Source of the DNA: Ruminococcus sp. AF41-9
GTDB lineage: Bacteria > Bacillota > Clostridia > Lachnospirales > Lachnospiraceae
Assembly: GCF_003477525.1 (NCBI RefSeq)
Contig: NZ_QUDO01000011.1
Location: forward strand, 1 to 64,000
DNA: 64,000 bases
Direction: 5' to 3'
Shown piece by piece: positions 33,259 to 42,384 of this stretch. The notes under the pieces were generated by a model. The model was not told the DNA's origin. It worked only from the letters and a program-made list of their open reading frames with translations, and did not search any database. Each line of letters starts with the position of its first letter. Positions within the stretch are counted from its first letter, which is position 1. The translations under genes and the position numbers were made by a program.

Positions 33259-34485
33259 TTATTTTTTGTTCTGCTCAACTTCTTTTAACATCATAGCACG
33301 AACTTTCAGTGGAAGTCCGAACAGTGTGATGAATCCGTCTGCATCGTGGTGGTCATAGAGGTCGCCTGTTGTGAAGGATGCAAGAGATTCGTTGTAGAGG
33401 CTGTATGGAGAAGTTGTACCGGCTTTGATGATGTTGCCTTTGTACAGTTTGAATTTAACTTCACCTGTTACATATTTCTGAGTGGACTCAACGAATGCCT
33501 GGATTGCTTCACGAAGTGGTGTGTACCATTTTCCTTCGTAAACAACCTGTGCGAACTGGCTGCCAAGTTTCTTCTTGGTTTCCATTGTCTCACGGTCAAG
33601 TGTGAGTTCTTCGAGCTGTTCATGAGCTGCCATCAGGATTGTTCCGCCAGGAGTCTCATATACACCACGGGATTTCATACCAACAACACGGTTCTCAACG
33701 ATATCAACGATACCGATTCCGTTCTCACCGCCTAATTTGTTAAGCTCAGTGATGATCTCAGAAACTTTCATTTCTTTTCCGTTTAATGTTTTCGGAACAC
33801 CCTGCTCGAATGTCATTGTAACTTCTGTTTCTTTATCAGGAGCCTTTTCAGGTGTAACACCTAAAACAAGCATGTTGTCATAGTTTGGAGCCTGAGAAGG
33901 ATCTTCCAGTTCCAGACCTTCATGGCTGATGTGCCATAAGTTTCTGTCACGGCTGTAGCTGTGGCTTGCATCGAATGGAAGATCAATTCCGTGAGCTTTG
34001 CAGAATGCGATCTCATCTTCACGGGACTGCATGGTCCATTTGTCTGTCATACGCCATGGAGCGATGATCTTGATGTCCGGAGCAAGAGCTTTGATACCAA
34101 GTTCGAAACGGATCTGGTCATTACCTTTACCTGTAGCACCGTGGCAGATAGCAACAGCGCCTTCTTTACGTGCAATCTCAACTAATTTCTTAGCGATTGC
34201 CGGACGAGCCATGGATGTACCAAGGAGATATTTGTGTTCGTATACAGCACCAGCCTGTACGCATGGTACGATGAAATCGTCGCAGAACTCATCTACGATA
34301 TCTTCGATATATAATTTGGAAGCACCGGAAAGTTTTGCTCTTTCATCCAGTCCGTCCAGTTCGTTTCCCTGACCGCAGTTTACACAGCAGCAGACAACGT
34401 CGTAATCAAATGTTTCTTTTAACCACGGGATTAAGGCTGTGGTATCAAGACCGCCTGAGTATGCTAAAACGACTTTTTCTTTCAT
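33259..34485 (-). CDS. argG: Argininosuccinate synthase
   Basis: A 408-residue enzyme that joins citrulline and aspartate using ATP. The N-type ATP loop VVLAYSGGLDTTALIPWL and the substrate motif GATGKGNDQIRFELG are visible. Length is normal. It is transcribed divergently from argCJBD across a spacer with ARG boxes, so ArgR probably controls both. GGAGGAAT precedes the start codon. argH and argF are not in the window. Confidence 0.96.
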   Translation of the reverse strand: MKEKVVLAYSGGLDTTALIPWLKETFDYDVVCCCVNCGQGNELDGLDERAKLSGASKLYIEDIVDEFCDDFIVPCVQAGAVYEHKYLLGTSMARPAIAKKLVEIARKEGAVAICHGATGKGNDQIRFELGIKALAPDIKIIAPWRMTDKWTMQSREDEIAFCKAHGIDLPFDASHSYSRDRNLWHISHEGLELEDPSQAPNYDNMLVLGVTPEKAPDKETEVTMTFEQGVPKTLNGKEMKVSEIITELNKLGGENGIGIVDIVENRVVGMKSRGVYETPGGTILMAAHEQLEELTLDRETMETKKKLGSQFAQVVYEGKWYTPLREAIQAFVESTQKYVTGEVKFKLYKGNIIKAGTTSPYSLYNESLASFTTGDLYDHHDADGFITLFGLPLKVRAMMLKEVEQNKK

Positions 34486-34640
34486 GATTGTATTCCTCCT
34501 GAAATTTGGATTTTAGAATTTTCTTAATTTTTAAATTGTAAAAATTTCCTGAGATATCCGTTTGCTGAATGTAAATGAATAGGTCGGGAGTTTAACGCAT
34601 TATTTTTGAATCAATGCGATCATTTTCAGATTTACTTTTT

Positions 34641-34654
34641 TGAATAAATATTCA
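34641..34654. promoter_or_regulatory. ARG box
   Basis: TGAATAAATATTCA is a perfect palindrome matching the ArgR/AhrC consensus. It lies between argG and argC. Confidence 0.75.
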
Positions 34655-34757
34655 ATATGGAACAGCACAATTTTCGGCGTGTTCGTTTAACAAGTGATAA
34701 TATACACCTTTTTTTATAAATATGCAATAGAAAAATGCAAAAAAGTTTTATTCATTT

Positions 34758-34773
34758 TTGCATAAATATGCAA
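34758..34773. promoter_or_regulatory. ARG-box-like palindrome
   Basis: TTGCATAAATATGCAA is a perfect 16-bp palindrome of the ARG-box type. A half-site-like TATAAATATGCAA lies near 34715. Confidence 0.6.
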
Positions 34774-34847
34774 CGTAATATAGGAAAAAACAAAGGAAAA
34801 TGCACAATTCAAATTAAAATCCATGTAAAAACATTGGAAAATGACTA

Positions 34848-34876
34848 TTGCATATTATGCAGGTAAGATGTATAAT
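34848..34876 (+). promoter_or_regulatory. argC promoter with overlapping ARG box
   Basis: TTGCAT at 34848-34853, 17 bp, TATAAT at 34871-34876. TTGCATATTATGCA (34848-34861) covers the -35, so a bound ArgR would block the polymerase. Confidence 0.75.
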
Positions 34877-34954
34877 TAGTCCAGCACTCTGATAGAGTAA
34901 AGTTTTACTATGAAATGAAGATCGCCGGATGAGGCGAAGATGGAGGAAATTATT

Positions 34955-35995
34955 ATGATTAAAGCAGGAATTATCGGTGCCACAGGATATGCAGGTAACG
35001 AGATCGTGAGACTGCTTCTGGGACATAAAGATGTGGAAGTTGCGTGGTATGGTTCAAGAAGTTACATTGACCAGAAATATGCAGATGTTTATCAGAACTT
35101 TTTTAAGCTGGTAGATGCGAAATGTATGGATGATAATATGGAAGCATTAGCTGATGAAGTGGATGTGATCTTTACAGCTACTCCTCAGGGACTGTGTGCT
35201 TCTTTAATTAATGAAGGAATTCTTTCTAAGGCGAAAGTTATTGATCTGAGTGCGGATTTCCGTATTAAAGATGTGAAGAAATATGAGAAATGGTACGGAA
35301 TTGAGCATAAGGCTCCGCAGTTTATTGATGAGGCGGTTTATGGTTTGTGTGAGATTAATCGTGAGGAGATTAAGAAGGCAAGATTGATTGCGAATCCGGG
35401 ATGTTATCCTACATGTTCCACACTTTCTATTTATCCGCTGATTAAAGAGGGACTGATCGATCCGTCTACCATTATTATTGATGCGAAGTCCGGTACTTCA
35501 GGAGCAGGACGTGGAGCGAAGGTTGCCAATCTGTTCTGTGAAGTAAATGAGAATATTAAGGCTTATGGTGTTGCAACTCACAGACATACACCTGAGATTG
35601 AGGATCAGCTTGGTTATGCGTGCGGCAAAGAGGTGCTGATTAATTTTACACCTCATCTGATTCCTATGAATCGTGGTATTCTGGTGACTGCTTATGCTTC
35701 TCTGACTAAGGATGTTTCTTATGAAGAAGTGAAGGCAGTTTATGATAAATATTATGAGAATGAGACTTTCGTTCGTGTGCTGGATAAGGATGTTTGTCCG
35801 CAGACTAAGTGTGTGGAAGGAAGTAATTATGTGGATGTGAACTTTAAGATCGATCCCAGAACTCACAGAGTTATTATGATGGGGGCTATGGATAATCTGG
35901 TGAAAGGTGCAGCAGGACAGGCTGTGCAGAATATGAACCTGATGTTTGGATTTAAGGAGGCTGAGGGACTGCTGCAGGTGCCGATGTGTCCGTAA
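34955..35995 (+). CDS. argC: N-acetyl-gamma-glutamyl-phosphate reductase
   Basis: A 346-residue NADPH-dependent reductase, third step of arginine synthesis. The nucleotide-binding GIIGATGYAGNEIVRLL and the active-site Cys in IANPGCYPTCSTL are clear. Length is standard. The ATG at 34955 lies behind GGAGG; the upstream in-frame ATG at 34940 overlaps that site and is rejected. First gene of argCJBD, behind an ARG box. A long inverted repeat separates it from argJ. Confidence 0.95.
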   Translation: MIKAGIIGATGYAGNEIVRLLLGHKDVEVAWYGSRSYIDQKYADVYQNFFKLVDAKCMDDNMEALADEVDVIFTATPQGLCASLINEGILSKAKVIDLSADFRIKDVKKYEKWYGIEHKAPQFIDEAVYGLCEINREEIKKARLIANPGCYPTCSTLSIYPLIKEGLIDPSTIIIDAKSGTSGAGRGAKVANLFCEVNENIKAYGVATHRHTPEIEDQLGYACGKEVLINFTPHLIPMNRGILVTAYASLTKDVSYEEVKAVYDKYYENETFVRVLDKDVCPQTKCVEGSNYVDVNFKIDPRTHRVIMMGAMDNLVKGAAGQAVQNMNLMFGFKEAEGLLQVPMCP

Positions 35996-36014
35996 GTTAG
36001 AGGGAAAAGGGGAC

Positions 36015-36227
36015 GCTCCGGAAATTATTTGTTTTTGAACGCGGTTTCGGGGCTTACTAACTCTAAGTGTTCGTGAATTTGCTAAAAGCATGAGGCGTCT
36101 TGTCAAACTCGCTCCGTTGCAAACTTCGCTCAGACAGTGATGCAGCCGCCTCATAACGCAAATTCCCGAGCACTAAGAGTTACTACAGCCCCTGCAAATG
36201 CGTTCAAAAACAAATAATTTCCGGAGC
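36015..36227. repeat. Very long imperfect inverted repeat between argC and argJ
   Basis: The left arm (36015-36097) and right arm (36147-36227) are complementary over about 82 bases. The outer 30 bases (GCTCCGGAAATTATTTG onward) pair almost perfectly; inner parts have mismatches. The loop contains CTCGCTCCGTTGCAAACTTCG. No protein is encoded. In an mRNA it would form a long hairpin between two genes of one operon. It may be a decayed mobile palindrome or an RNA-processing site. Confidence 0.8.
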
Positions 36228-36311
36228 TGACTTTTCAGATAACTGGATGACGGCTGCGCAGGGGACCTGCGGCAGTCTGGGGAAGTCGTGGAGATGCAGG
36301 AGGATAAGTTT

Positions 36312-37535
36312 ATGAAGATTATAGAAGGTGGCGTTACGGCTGCGAAAGGTTTTCAGGCGGCAGCGGCAGCGGCTGAGATTAAATATAAGGGCAGAACAGA
36401 CATGGCGATGGTTTACAGTGAGGTGCCGTGTGTGGCAGCAGGTACTTTTACTACCAATGTGGTAAAGGCTGCTCCTGTCAAATGGGATCAGGATATTGTG
36501 TACAATCATCCGTCAGCACAGGCAATTATCTGTAACAGTGGTATTGCAAATGCCTGTACAGGTACAGAAGGTTATGGATATTGTAAGGAGACCGCGGATG
36601 CAGCGGCTGAAGTGCTTGGCGTAGCAGCGGACAGTGTGCTGGTTGCTTCTACCGGTGTGATCGGTATGCAGGTTCCGATCGACCGTATTAAGAATGGTGT
36701 GAAGATGATGGCTCCGAAGCTGGATGGCAGTCTGGAGGCTGGTACGGAAGCTGCGAAGGCAATCATGACTACAGATACCAAAAAGAAAGAAGTTGCTGTT
36801 CAGATTGAGATTGGCGGCAAGACAGTTACTATTGGTGGTATGTGTAAGGGTTCCGGTATGATTCATCCGAATATGTGTACCATGCTTGGTTTTGTTACTA
36901 CTGATGCAAAAATTTCCAAGAAGATGCTTCAGGAAGCACTGAGTGAGGATGTAAAAGATACCTACAACATGGTTTCTGTAGATGGTGATACCTCTACCAA
37001 TGACACCGTTCTTCTTCTGGCAAATGGTCTGGCTGAGAATCCGGAGATCATAGAGAAGGGTGAGGATTATGAGACTTTCAAGGCTGCGCTGAATTATATC
37101 AATACTTCTCTGGCTAAGAAGATTGCCGGTGATGGGGAAGGTGCGACCGCTTTATTTGAAGTGAAGATTATCGGTGCAGAGTCTAAGGAGCAGGCGGTTA
37201 CATTAAGTAAATCTGTTGTTACTTCATCTCTGACAAAGGCTGCTATCTATGGACATGATGCAAACTGGGGAAGAATCCTGTGTGCGATGGGATATTCAGG
37301 TGCACAGTTTGATCCTGAGAAAGTTGACCTTTATTTTGAGAGCAAGGCCGGAAAGATTAAGATCATTGAGAATGGTGTTGCTACAGACTACAGTGAGGAA
37401 GAAGCGACTAAGATTCTTTCCGAGGAAGCTGTTACAGCGATCGCTGATGTGAAGATGGGCGATGCTACAGCAACTGCATGGGGCTGTGATCTGACTTATG
37501 ATTATGTAAAAATCAATGCAGATTATCGTTCATAA
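36312..37535 (+). CDS. argJ: Bifunctional ornithine acetyltransferase/N-acetylglutamate synthase
   Basis: A 407-residue enzyme that recycles the acetyl group from acetylornithine to glutamate. It is made as one chain that cleaves itself before the Thr in DTSTNDTVLL; KGSGMIHPNMCTMLGF precedes the site. The C-terminal half has GHDANWGRILCAMGYSG. The ATG at 36312 has AGGAGG upstream; earlier in-frame ATGs overlap that site. Whether it is bifunctional cannot be told from sequence. Confidence 0.94.
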   Translation: MKIIEGGVTAAKGFQAAAAAAEIKYKGRTDMAMVYSEVPCVAAGTFTTNVVKAAPVKWDQDIVYNHPSAQAIICNSGIANACTGTEGYGYCKETADAAAEVLGVAADSVLVASTGVIGMQVPIDRIKNGVKMMAPKLDGSLEAGTEAAKAIMTTDTKKKEVAVQIEIGGKTVTIGGMCKGSGMIHPNMCTMLGFVTTDAKISKKMLQEALSEDVKDTYNMVSVDGDTSTNDTVLLLANGLAENPEIIEKGEDYETFKAALNYINTSLAKKIAGDGEGATALFEVKIIGAESKEQAVTLSKSVVTSSLTKAAIYGHDANWGRILCAMGYSGAQFDPEKVDLYFESKAGKIKIIENGVATDYSEEEATKILSEEAVTAIADVKMGDATATAWGCDLTYDYVKINADYRS

Positions 37536-37567
37536 ATAACAGATACAGGGAATAAGGAGATAGATAA

Positions 37568-38464
37568 ATGGTTAATCAGAAATATTTGGACAAAGCGGAG
37601 GTGCTGATCGAGGCGCTTCCTTATATTCAGAGATTCAATCGTAAGATTGTAGTTGTAAAGTACGGCGGAAGTGCCATGCTGGATGATGAGCTGAAGAAGA
37701 ATGTTATTAAGGACGTTGTTCTTCTGAAGCTGGTTGGTTTTAAACCGATCATTGTTCATGGCGGTGGTAAGGAAATCAGCCGCTGGGTTGGTAAGGTAGG
37801 TATGGAGCCGAAATTTATTAACGGTCTTCGTGTAACAGACAAAGACACCATGGAGATTGCAGAGATGGTTCTTGCGAAGGTGAACAAGGAACTGGTTGCC
37901 ATGGTGGAATCTCTTGGTGTAAATGCTGTTGGTATCAGCGGTAAAGACGGTGGTCTGCTGAAATGCCGCAAGAAACAGACAGAGGGCGGGGACATTGGAT
38001 TTGTAGGCGAAGTTACAAAGGTTGAGCCGAAGATCCTGGAAGATCTTCTGGAGAAAGATTTCTTGCCGATTATTTTCCCGGTAGGTTATGACGATGAGTT
38101 CGCTACTTATAATATTAATGCGGATGATGCGGCATGTGCCATTGCAGAGGCTGTTCATGCTGAGAAGCTTGCATTCCTTTCTGATATTGAAGGAGTTTAT
38201 AAAGACAAGGATGATCCCTCCAGCCTGATCTCTGAACTTCATGTAGATGAAGCACAGAAACTGATCGATGACGGTTATGTAGGCGGCGGTATGATTCCGA
38301 AGCTGAAAAACTGTATTGATGCCATTGAGGAAGGTGTTAACAGAGTTCATATCCTTGACGGAAGAATTCCGCACAGCTTACTGCTGGAAATCTTTACAAA
38401 CAAAGGTATTGGTACTGCAATTCTGAGAGAAGACGGGGAGAAATATTACAATGAACATGAATGA
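37568..38464 (+). CDS. argB: Acetylglutamate kinase
   Basis: A 298-residue amino-acid kinase that phosphorylates N-acetylglutamate. Motifs: [29 protein letters not shown] and the C-terminal [12 protein letters not shown]. The N-terminal helix (about 20 residues before the first motif) occurs in arginine-inhibited hexameric forms, so feedback inhibition is likely. It follows argJ by 32 bases and overlaps argD by 14 bases. Confidence 0.95.
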   Translation: MVNQKYLDKAEVLIEALPYIQRFNRKIVVVKYGGSAMLDDELKKNVIKDVVLLKLVGFKPIIVHGGGKEISRWVGKVGMEPKFINGLRVTDKDTMEIAEMVLAKVNKELVAMVESLGVNAVGISGKDGGLLKCRKKQTEGGDIGFVGEVTKVEPKILEDLLEKDFLPIIFPVGYDDEFATYNINADDAACAIAEAVHAEKLAFLSDIEGVYKDKDDPSSLISELHVDEAQKLIDDGYVGGGMIPKLKNCIDAIEEGVNRVHILDGRIPHSLLLEIFTNKGIGTAILREDGEKYYNEHE

Positions 38465-39641
38465 ACAGATGAAGGAATCTGAAGAGAGTATCCTTCACAC
38501 TTATAATCGTTTTCCTGTTGTTTTTGAAAAAGGACAGGGATGTTACTTATATGATTCCGAGGGAAAGGAATATCTGGATTTCGCAGCAGGTATCGCTGTA
38601 AATTCTCTGGGATATCATTATCCGGGATATGACGAAGCATTAAAAGATCAGATTGATAAGCTGATGCATATTTCCAATTTATATTATAATGAGCCAATCA
38701 TTGAAGCCGGTGCAAAGCTGGTGAAGGCAAGTGGAATGAGCAAAGCATTCTTTACCAACAGTGGTACAGAGGCAATTGAAGGTGCGCTGAAGGCTGTCAA
38801 GAAGTATGCATATGCGCGTGATGGTCATGCAGGCCATGAGATCATTGCCATGAATCATTCTTTCCACGGAAGAAGTATCGGAGCACTTTCGGTAACAGGA
38901 ACTGCTCATTACAGAGAGCCGTTTGAACCTCTGATGGGTGGTGTGAAGTTTGCGGACTTCAATGATCTTGAGAGCGTAAAGGCTCAGATTACAGATAAGA
39001 CCTGTGCGATCATTACTGAGGTTGTACAGGGCGAAGGCGGTATCTATCCGGCGAAGAAAGAATTTCTGGAAGGCCTGCGTCAGATCTGTGATGAGAAAGA
39101 TATTATGCTGATCTTCGATGAGATCCAGTGCGGTATGGGAAGAACCGGACATTATTTTGCATGGCAGGCATATGGTGTAAAACCGGATATCATGACAAGT
39201 GCCAAAGCACTTGGATGCGGTGTGCCGGTAGGTGCATTTGTGCTGGGTGAGAAAGCTGCCAAAGCTTCTCTGGAGCCAGGTGACCATGGTACAACTTACG
39301 GCGGAAACCCGTTTGTATGTGCTGCAGTCAGCAAGGTATTTGATATTTATGAGAAGGACAAGATCATTGAGCACGTACAGGAAACAGCTCCATATCTGGA
39401 ACAGAAACTGGATGAAATTGTTGCAAAACATGAATGCGCTGCAACAAGACGAGGCATGGGCTTCATGCAGGGAATCGTAATCCAGGGCCGCCCGGTTGGG
39501 GAAGTTGTAAAGGCTGCACTGGCAAAAGGACTTCTGGTGATCTCCGCAGGCAGTGATGTACTGAGAATCGTACCTCCGCTTGTGATCACAAAAGAACACA
39601 TCGACAAGATGGCTGCTATTCTTGATGAGTGCATGGAATAA
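38451..39641 (+). CDS. argD: Acetylornithine aminotransferase
   Basis: A 396-residue PLP enzyme of the class III aminotransferases. It shows [41 protein letters not shown] and the PLP-Lys in [14 protein letters not shown]. It converts N-acetylglutamate semialdehyde to N-acetylornithine. It overlaps argB by 14 bases. The ATG at 38451 is chosen; 38457 is also possible. Last gene of the operon, followed by a strong terminator. Confidence 0.94.
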   Translation: MNMNEQMKESEESILHTYNRFPVVFEKGQGCYLYDSEGKEYLDFAAGIAVNSLGYHYPGYDEALKDQIDKLMHISNLYYNEPIIEAGAKLVKASGMSKAFFTNSGTEAIEGALKAVKKYAYARDGHAGHEIIAMNHSFHGRSIGALSVTGTAHYREPFEPLMGGVKFADFNDLESVKAQITDKTCAIITEVVQGEGGIYPAKKEFLEGLRQICDEKDIMLIFDEIQCGMGRTGHYFAWQAYGVKPDIMTSAKALGCGVPVGAFVLGEKAAKASLEPGDHGTTYGGNPFVCAAVSKVFDIYEKDKIIEHVQETAPYLEQKLDEIVAKHECAATRRGMGFMQGIVIQGRPVGEVVKAALAKGLLVISAGSDVLRIVPPLVITKEHIDKMAAILDECME

Positions 39642-39734
39642 TTTTAGATACTTCAAGAGATAGTTTAACCGAATCAAGCAAGTAGCAAAGCGGATAAAAT
39701 CATCCGCTTGACATGAATCTGAATATTTTACAAA

Positions 39735-39782
39735 ATGCTCCGGGTATAATCAGTAACTGATTATATCCGGAGCATTATTTTT
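39735..39782. terminator. Bidirectional terminator after argD
   Basis: ATGCTCCGG plus GTATAATCAG pairs with CTGATTATA plus CCGGAGCAT, followed by TTATTTTT. The convergent kinase gene ends inside it (stop at 39761). Confidence 0.88.
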
Positions 39783-41080
39783 GCAGAGAAAATACCATCT
39801 TTATAGGTAAAGTCACAGGCACCTCCGTTTTTGTCGGTAATGTGGCGGACGGATTCGATTCCTATGCCGTTTCCGGAGCGTTTGGAGGATTGGAAAATAT
39901 TGTTTTTTTGCTGTATTTTTCCATCAAAGGTGTTCTCCACATGGATCAGAAGGAGATGATTATGGTGGGGGTAAACTTCCACATTAATCTTTCTGCGGGC
40001 GGGCTCTGTTTTCGCACTTGCCTGGATGGCATTTTCCAGCAGATTGGAAAATACAAGGCACAGATCTATCTCATCTATGGAAAGATCAGCAGGCAGAGAA
40101 ACCAGTGCATGAAAAGGAATGTTTTCTCTTTCTGCAAGGGTGGAATAATATCCAAAAACACTGTCAACAGCCTGATTTTCACAGAAATGCAGGTTATAGT
40201 CAGAGATTTTGCCGGTTGCAGCGGAGAGATATTTTTTAATTTTTTCCATGTCACCCCGTTCTGCCAGAGAGGATAACTGCACAAAGTGATGTCGGATATC
40301 GTGACGCGCCTGTCTGGCTTCTTCAATAGCCATGCAGAGATTCTCGTATCTTTCCTGCTGGAGGGAAAGAAAATGGTTCTCCTGCTGAAGTCTGGCATTT
40401 CTGTTCAGACTGACTGCCATCATAAGAAACATGGCATAAAACAGGAGCAGGATTATGAGCAGTACAAGACTGAAAACAATATAGCACTGCAGGATCCGTC
40501 CGGTATATAAAGTACTGCGGTATTTAGGAATCATAAAAAGATTCACTCCGATGAAGATTACCGGAAGAATCCAGAATACGTACCAGGTCTGGGCAAAGTT
40601 CTCGTCTGTGATCATTGTCTGTACACAGTGGCGGGCAGGATACCAGGCTGCCAGAACAAACAGCAGACAGATCACGTTATAGAAAATCCCGGCACCGGTG
40701 TGAAACCACAGTTCATTTTCTGTAATATGCAGGTCTGCGGTCATAAGTGCATTAACTGCCCGGGATAAACTTTTGACGCATGCAAAAACTGCGAAGACTG
40801 CAAGAAAAATACTGACAGATTTCCAGACAGAGATTTTCAGTGTTTTGTGATAAATGAGCATAATCACAGGTAACAGAGGAAACAGGAACCATCTGGTGGG
40901 GATTTGCAGGGCATGGCAAACTGCTCCTCCCAAAATACAGATTCCCAGAAGAAGAGGAAGAAGCCATGCTGTCAGTTTAAGCGGTGTCTGTCTCAGATAG
41001 CTCTTTACAGGCAGATATGCCAGCAGTATGCCGGGAATGATTACGGAAAGTTCAAGTACAGGGCGAAGTATGTCAGTCAT
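39761..41080 (-). CDS. GHKL-type sensor histidine kinase (AgrC-like)
   Basis: A 439-residue membrane kinase. Six or seven hydrophobic segments fill residues 1-215. A coiled region (LQQENHFLSLQQERYENL) leads to the phospho-acceptor motif ARQARHDIRHHF and a GHKL ATPase domain (FSNLLENAIQAS, KRSGNGIGIESV). This layout is typical of AgrC-like sensors of peptides or other signals. It follows the LytTR regulator gene with a single-base gap. No AgrB/AgrD pair is next to it. Confidence 0.88.
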   Translation of the reverse strand: MTDILRPVLELSVIIPGILLAYLPVKSYLRQTPLKLTAWLLPLLLGICILGGAVCHALQIPTRWFLFPLLPVIMLIYHKTLKISVWKSVSIFLAVFAVFACVKSLSRAVNALMTADLHITENELWFHTGAGIFYNVICLLFVLAAWYPARHCVQTMITDENFAQTWYVFWILPVIFIGVNLFMIPKYRSTLYTGRILQCYIVFSLVLLIILLLFYAMFLMMAVSLNRNARLQQENHFLSLQQERYENLCMAIEEARQARHDIRHHFVQLSSLAERGDMEKIKKYLSAATGKISDYNLHFCENQAVDSVFGYYSTLAERENIPFHALVSLPADLSIDEIDLCLVFSNLLENAIQASAKTEPARRKINVEVYPHHNHLLLIHVENTFDGKIQQKNNIFQSSKRSGNGIGIESVRHITDKNGGACDFTYKDGIFSAKIMLRI

Positions 41081-41081
41081 T

Positions 41082-41798
41082 TCAGGACCTCCTTTGGAAC
41101 AGAAATTCCATAAATGTCTGTCTGGCGTTTTTCAGCAGCTTCCGGCTGACAGGGACATTGCTTCCGTTATCAAGGCGAAAGCCTGTTCCGTCAAAATCAA
41201 CGGCATGCTCCAGATTGATCACAACGCCCCGGTTACACTGATAGAAGCGAGGATCCATTTTCAGGGAGGTCATGAAGGAATCAAAGGACTGACGGGTCAC
41301 CAGTTCCCTTTCACCGTCAGTGTGGATGTGGATCATATGGGAAAAATGCTCTGCGTAGATTATTTTCCGGAAGGGAATCTGAATATTACTGCCGTTTACC
41401 TTTACATCTATGTATTTCCCGGAATCCGGGATGCGGGAAAGGACTTCATCTGCCAGTACGGAAATATCATTTTCACTGTAGGGCTTGACAAGATAGTGGA
41501 GAGCCCGGACCTGAAATCCTTCTAATGCATGGTCAGTGGAAGTTGTTGTAAAGATCAGCAGACAGTCAGTATCTGATCTGCGAAGTTCTTTTGCTGTATC
41601 AATCCCGTTAGAACCATTCATATAAATATCCAGAAACACTACTGTGAAAGGACATTCCTTCGCTGCAGTGAGGAAAGTTTCTCCATTTTCATATTCAAAT
41701 ATATCTACGTGGACATTGCGCCTGGAAAATTGAGATTCCAGTCTGTTGCGAAGCAGTGTCCGTTCTTCTGAAATATCATCAACAATTGCAATTCTCAT
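41082..41798 (-). CDS. LytTR-family response regulator
   Basis: A 238-residue regulator. The receiver domain has IAIVDDISEERTLL and the phospho-acceptor Asp in VVFLDIYMNGSNG. The C-terminal LytTR DNA-binding domain (about 130-235) has YIDVKVNGSNIQIPF and FYQCNRGVVINLEHA. The start at 41798 follows AAGGAAG. It partners the kinase gene downstream. A possible LytTR direct repeat is at 41870-41905. Confidence 0.9.
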   Translation of the reverse strand: MRIAIVDDISEERTLLRNRLESQFSRRNVHVDIFEYENGETFLTAAKECPFTVVFLDIYMNGSNGIDTAKELRRSDTDCLLIFTTTSTDHALEGFQVRALHYLVKPYSENDISVLADEVLSRIPDSGKYIDVKVNGSNIQIPFRKIIYAEHFSHMIHIHTDGERELVTRQSFDSFMTSLKMDPRFYQCNRGVVINLEHAVDFDGTGFRLDNGSNVPVSRKLLKNARQTFMEFLFQRRS

Positions 41799-41869
41799 AG
41801 TAAATCTTCCTTTATTTATATGTTTATAAAATTCTGCTATAAGTATATCACAAAACAATACCATAGATT

Positions 41870-41905
41870 TACAATTCGTGTCATTTTCTGTCGTTTCGTG
41901 ACAGA
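41870..41905. promoter_or_regulatory. Candidate LytTR-type direct repeat
   Basis: TTCGTG-TCA at 41875 and TTCGTG-ACA at 41895 recur with a 20-base step, about two helical turns. They lie between the divergent regulator gene and the receiver-like gene. The repeats do not match the published LytTR consensus closely, so the call is tentative. Confidence 0.4.
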
Positions 41906-41982
41906 ATTATTGAAATAATTTCTGACTTTTTTATAATGAGGATAACAAATGGGAGTACATCAAATGGAAGAGGAGGGATGTG

Positions 41983-42357
41983 GTGTATTGTATTGCCATA
42001 TTGACTGATCAGGAACAGGAAGGACAGAACTGTGCGGAATACATCAGAAATTACTGTACAGAAAAGAAAGTTTATCCATTGATTGAAATCTATCAGGATC
42101 AGGAACGGTTTTTTGGGCGGACACGAAAAACAGTACCGGCAGTGGTGTTTCTTGCATTGCCAGGTGTGTCCGGGCTGAATGCGGCAGAACATCTCCGTTC
42201 CCTGTATCCGAAATGTGGGATTATCTGGTGCAGTGATCTTGATTTTTCGCTTCATGCGTTCAGGATGCGGATAGAATATTTTTTTATGAAACCTGTGGAA
42301 GAGCAGAAAATAAAAGAAGGACTCTCCATCTGGTTTGAACACAGAAATGTAATATGA
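41983..42357 (+). CDS. Stand-alone receiver-like protein lacking the phospho-acceptor Asp
   Basis: A protein of about 124 residues. It has the receiver fold pattern (CIAILTDQEQEGQNC, VVFLALPGVSGLNAAEHL, RIEYFFMKPVEEQKI). The phospho-acceptor Asp, present as VVFLDIYMNG in the LytTR regulator next door, is replaced (VVFLALPGV). The acidic pocket is also incomplete, but the Lys-Pro is kept. There is no output domain. It may be an unphosphorylated partner or decoy for the neighbouring two-component system. No ATG is available; GTG at 41983 fits AGGAGGG best, GTG at 41980 is the alternative. Confidence 0.7.
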   Translation: MYCIAILTDQEQEGQNCAEYIRNYCTEKKVYPLIEIYQDQERFFGRTRKTVPAVVFLALPGVSGLNAAEHLRSLYPKCGIIWCSDLDFSLHAFRMRIEYFFMKPVEEQKIKEGLSIWFEHRNVI

Positions 42358-42384
42358 CAAAAACACTCAGGAGGAAAAACAATT

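Noticed and set aside
38679..39677. 332-residue minus-strand frame opposite argD
   Set aside because: argD is complete and conserved on the plus strand; the opposite frame is a codon-bias shadow.
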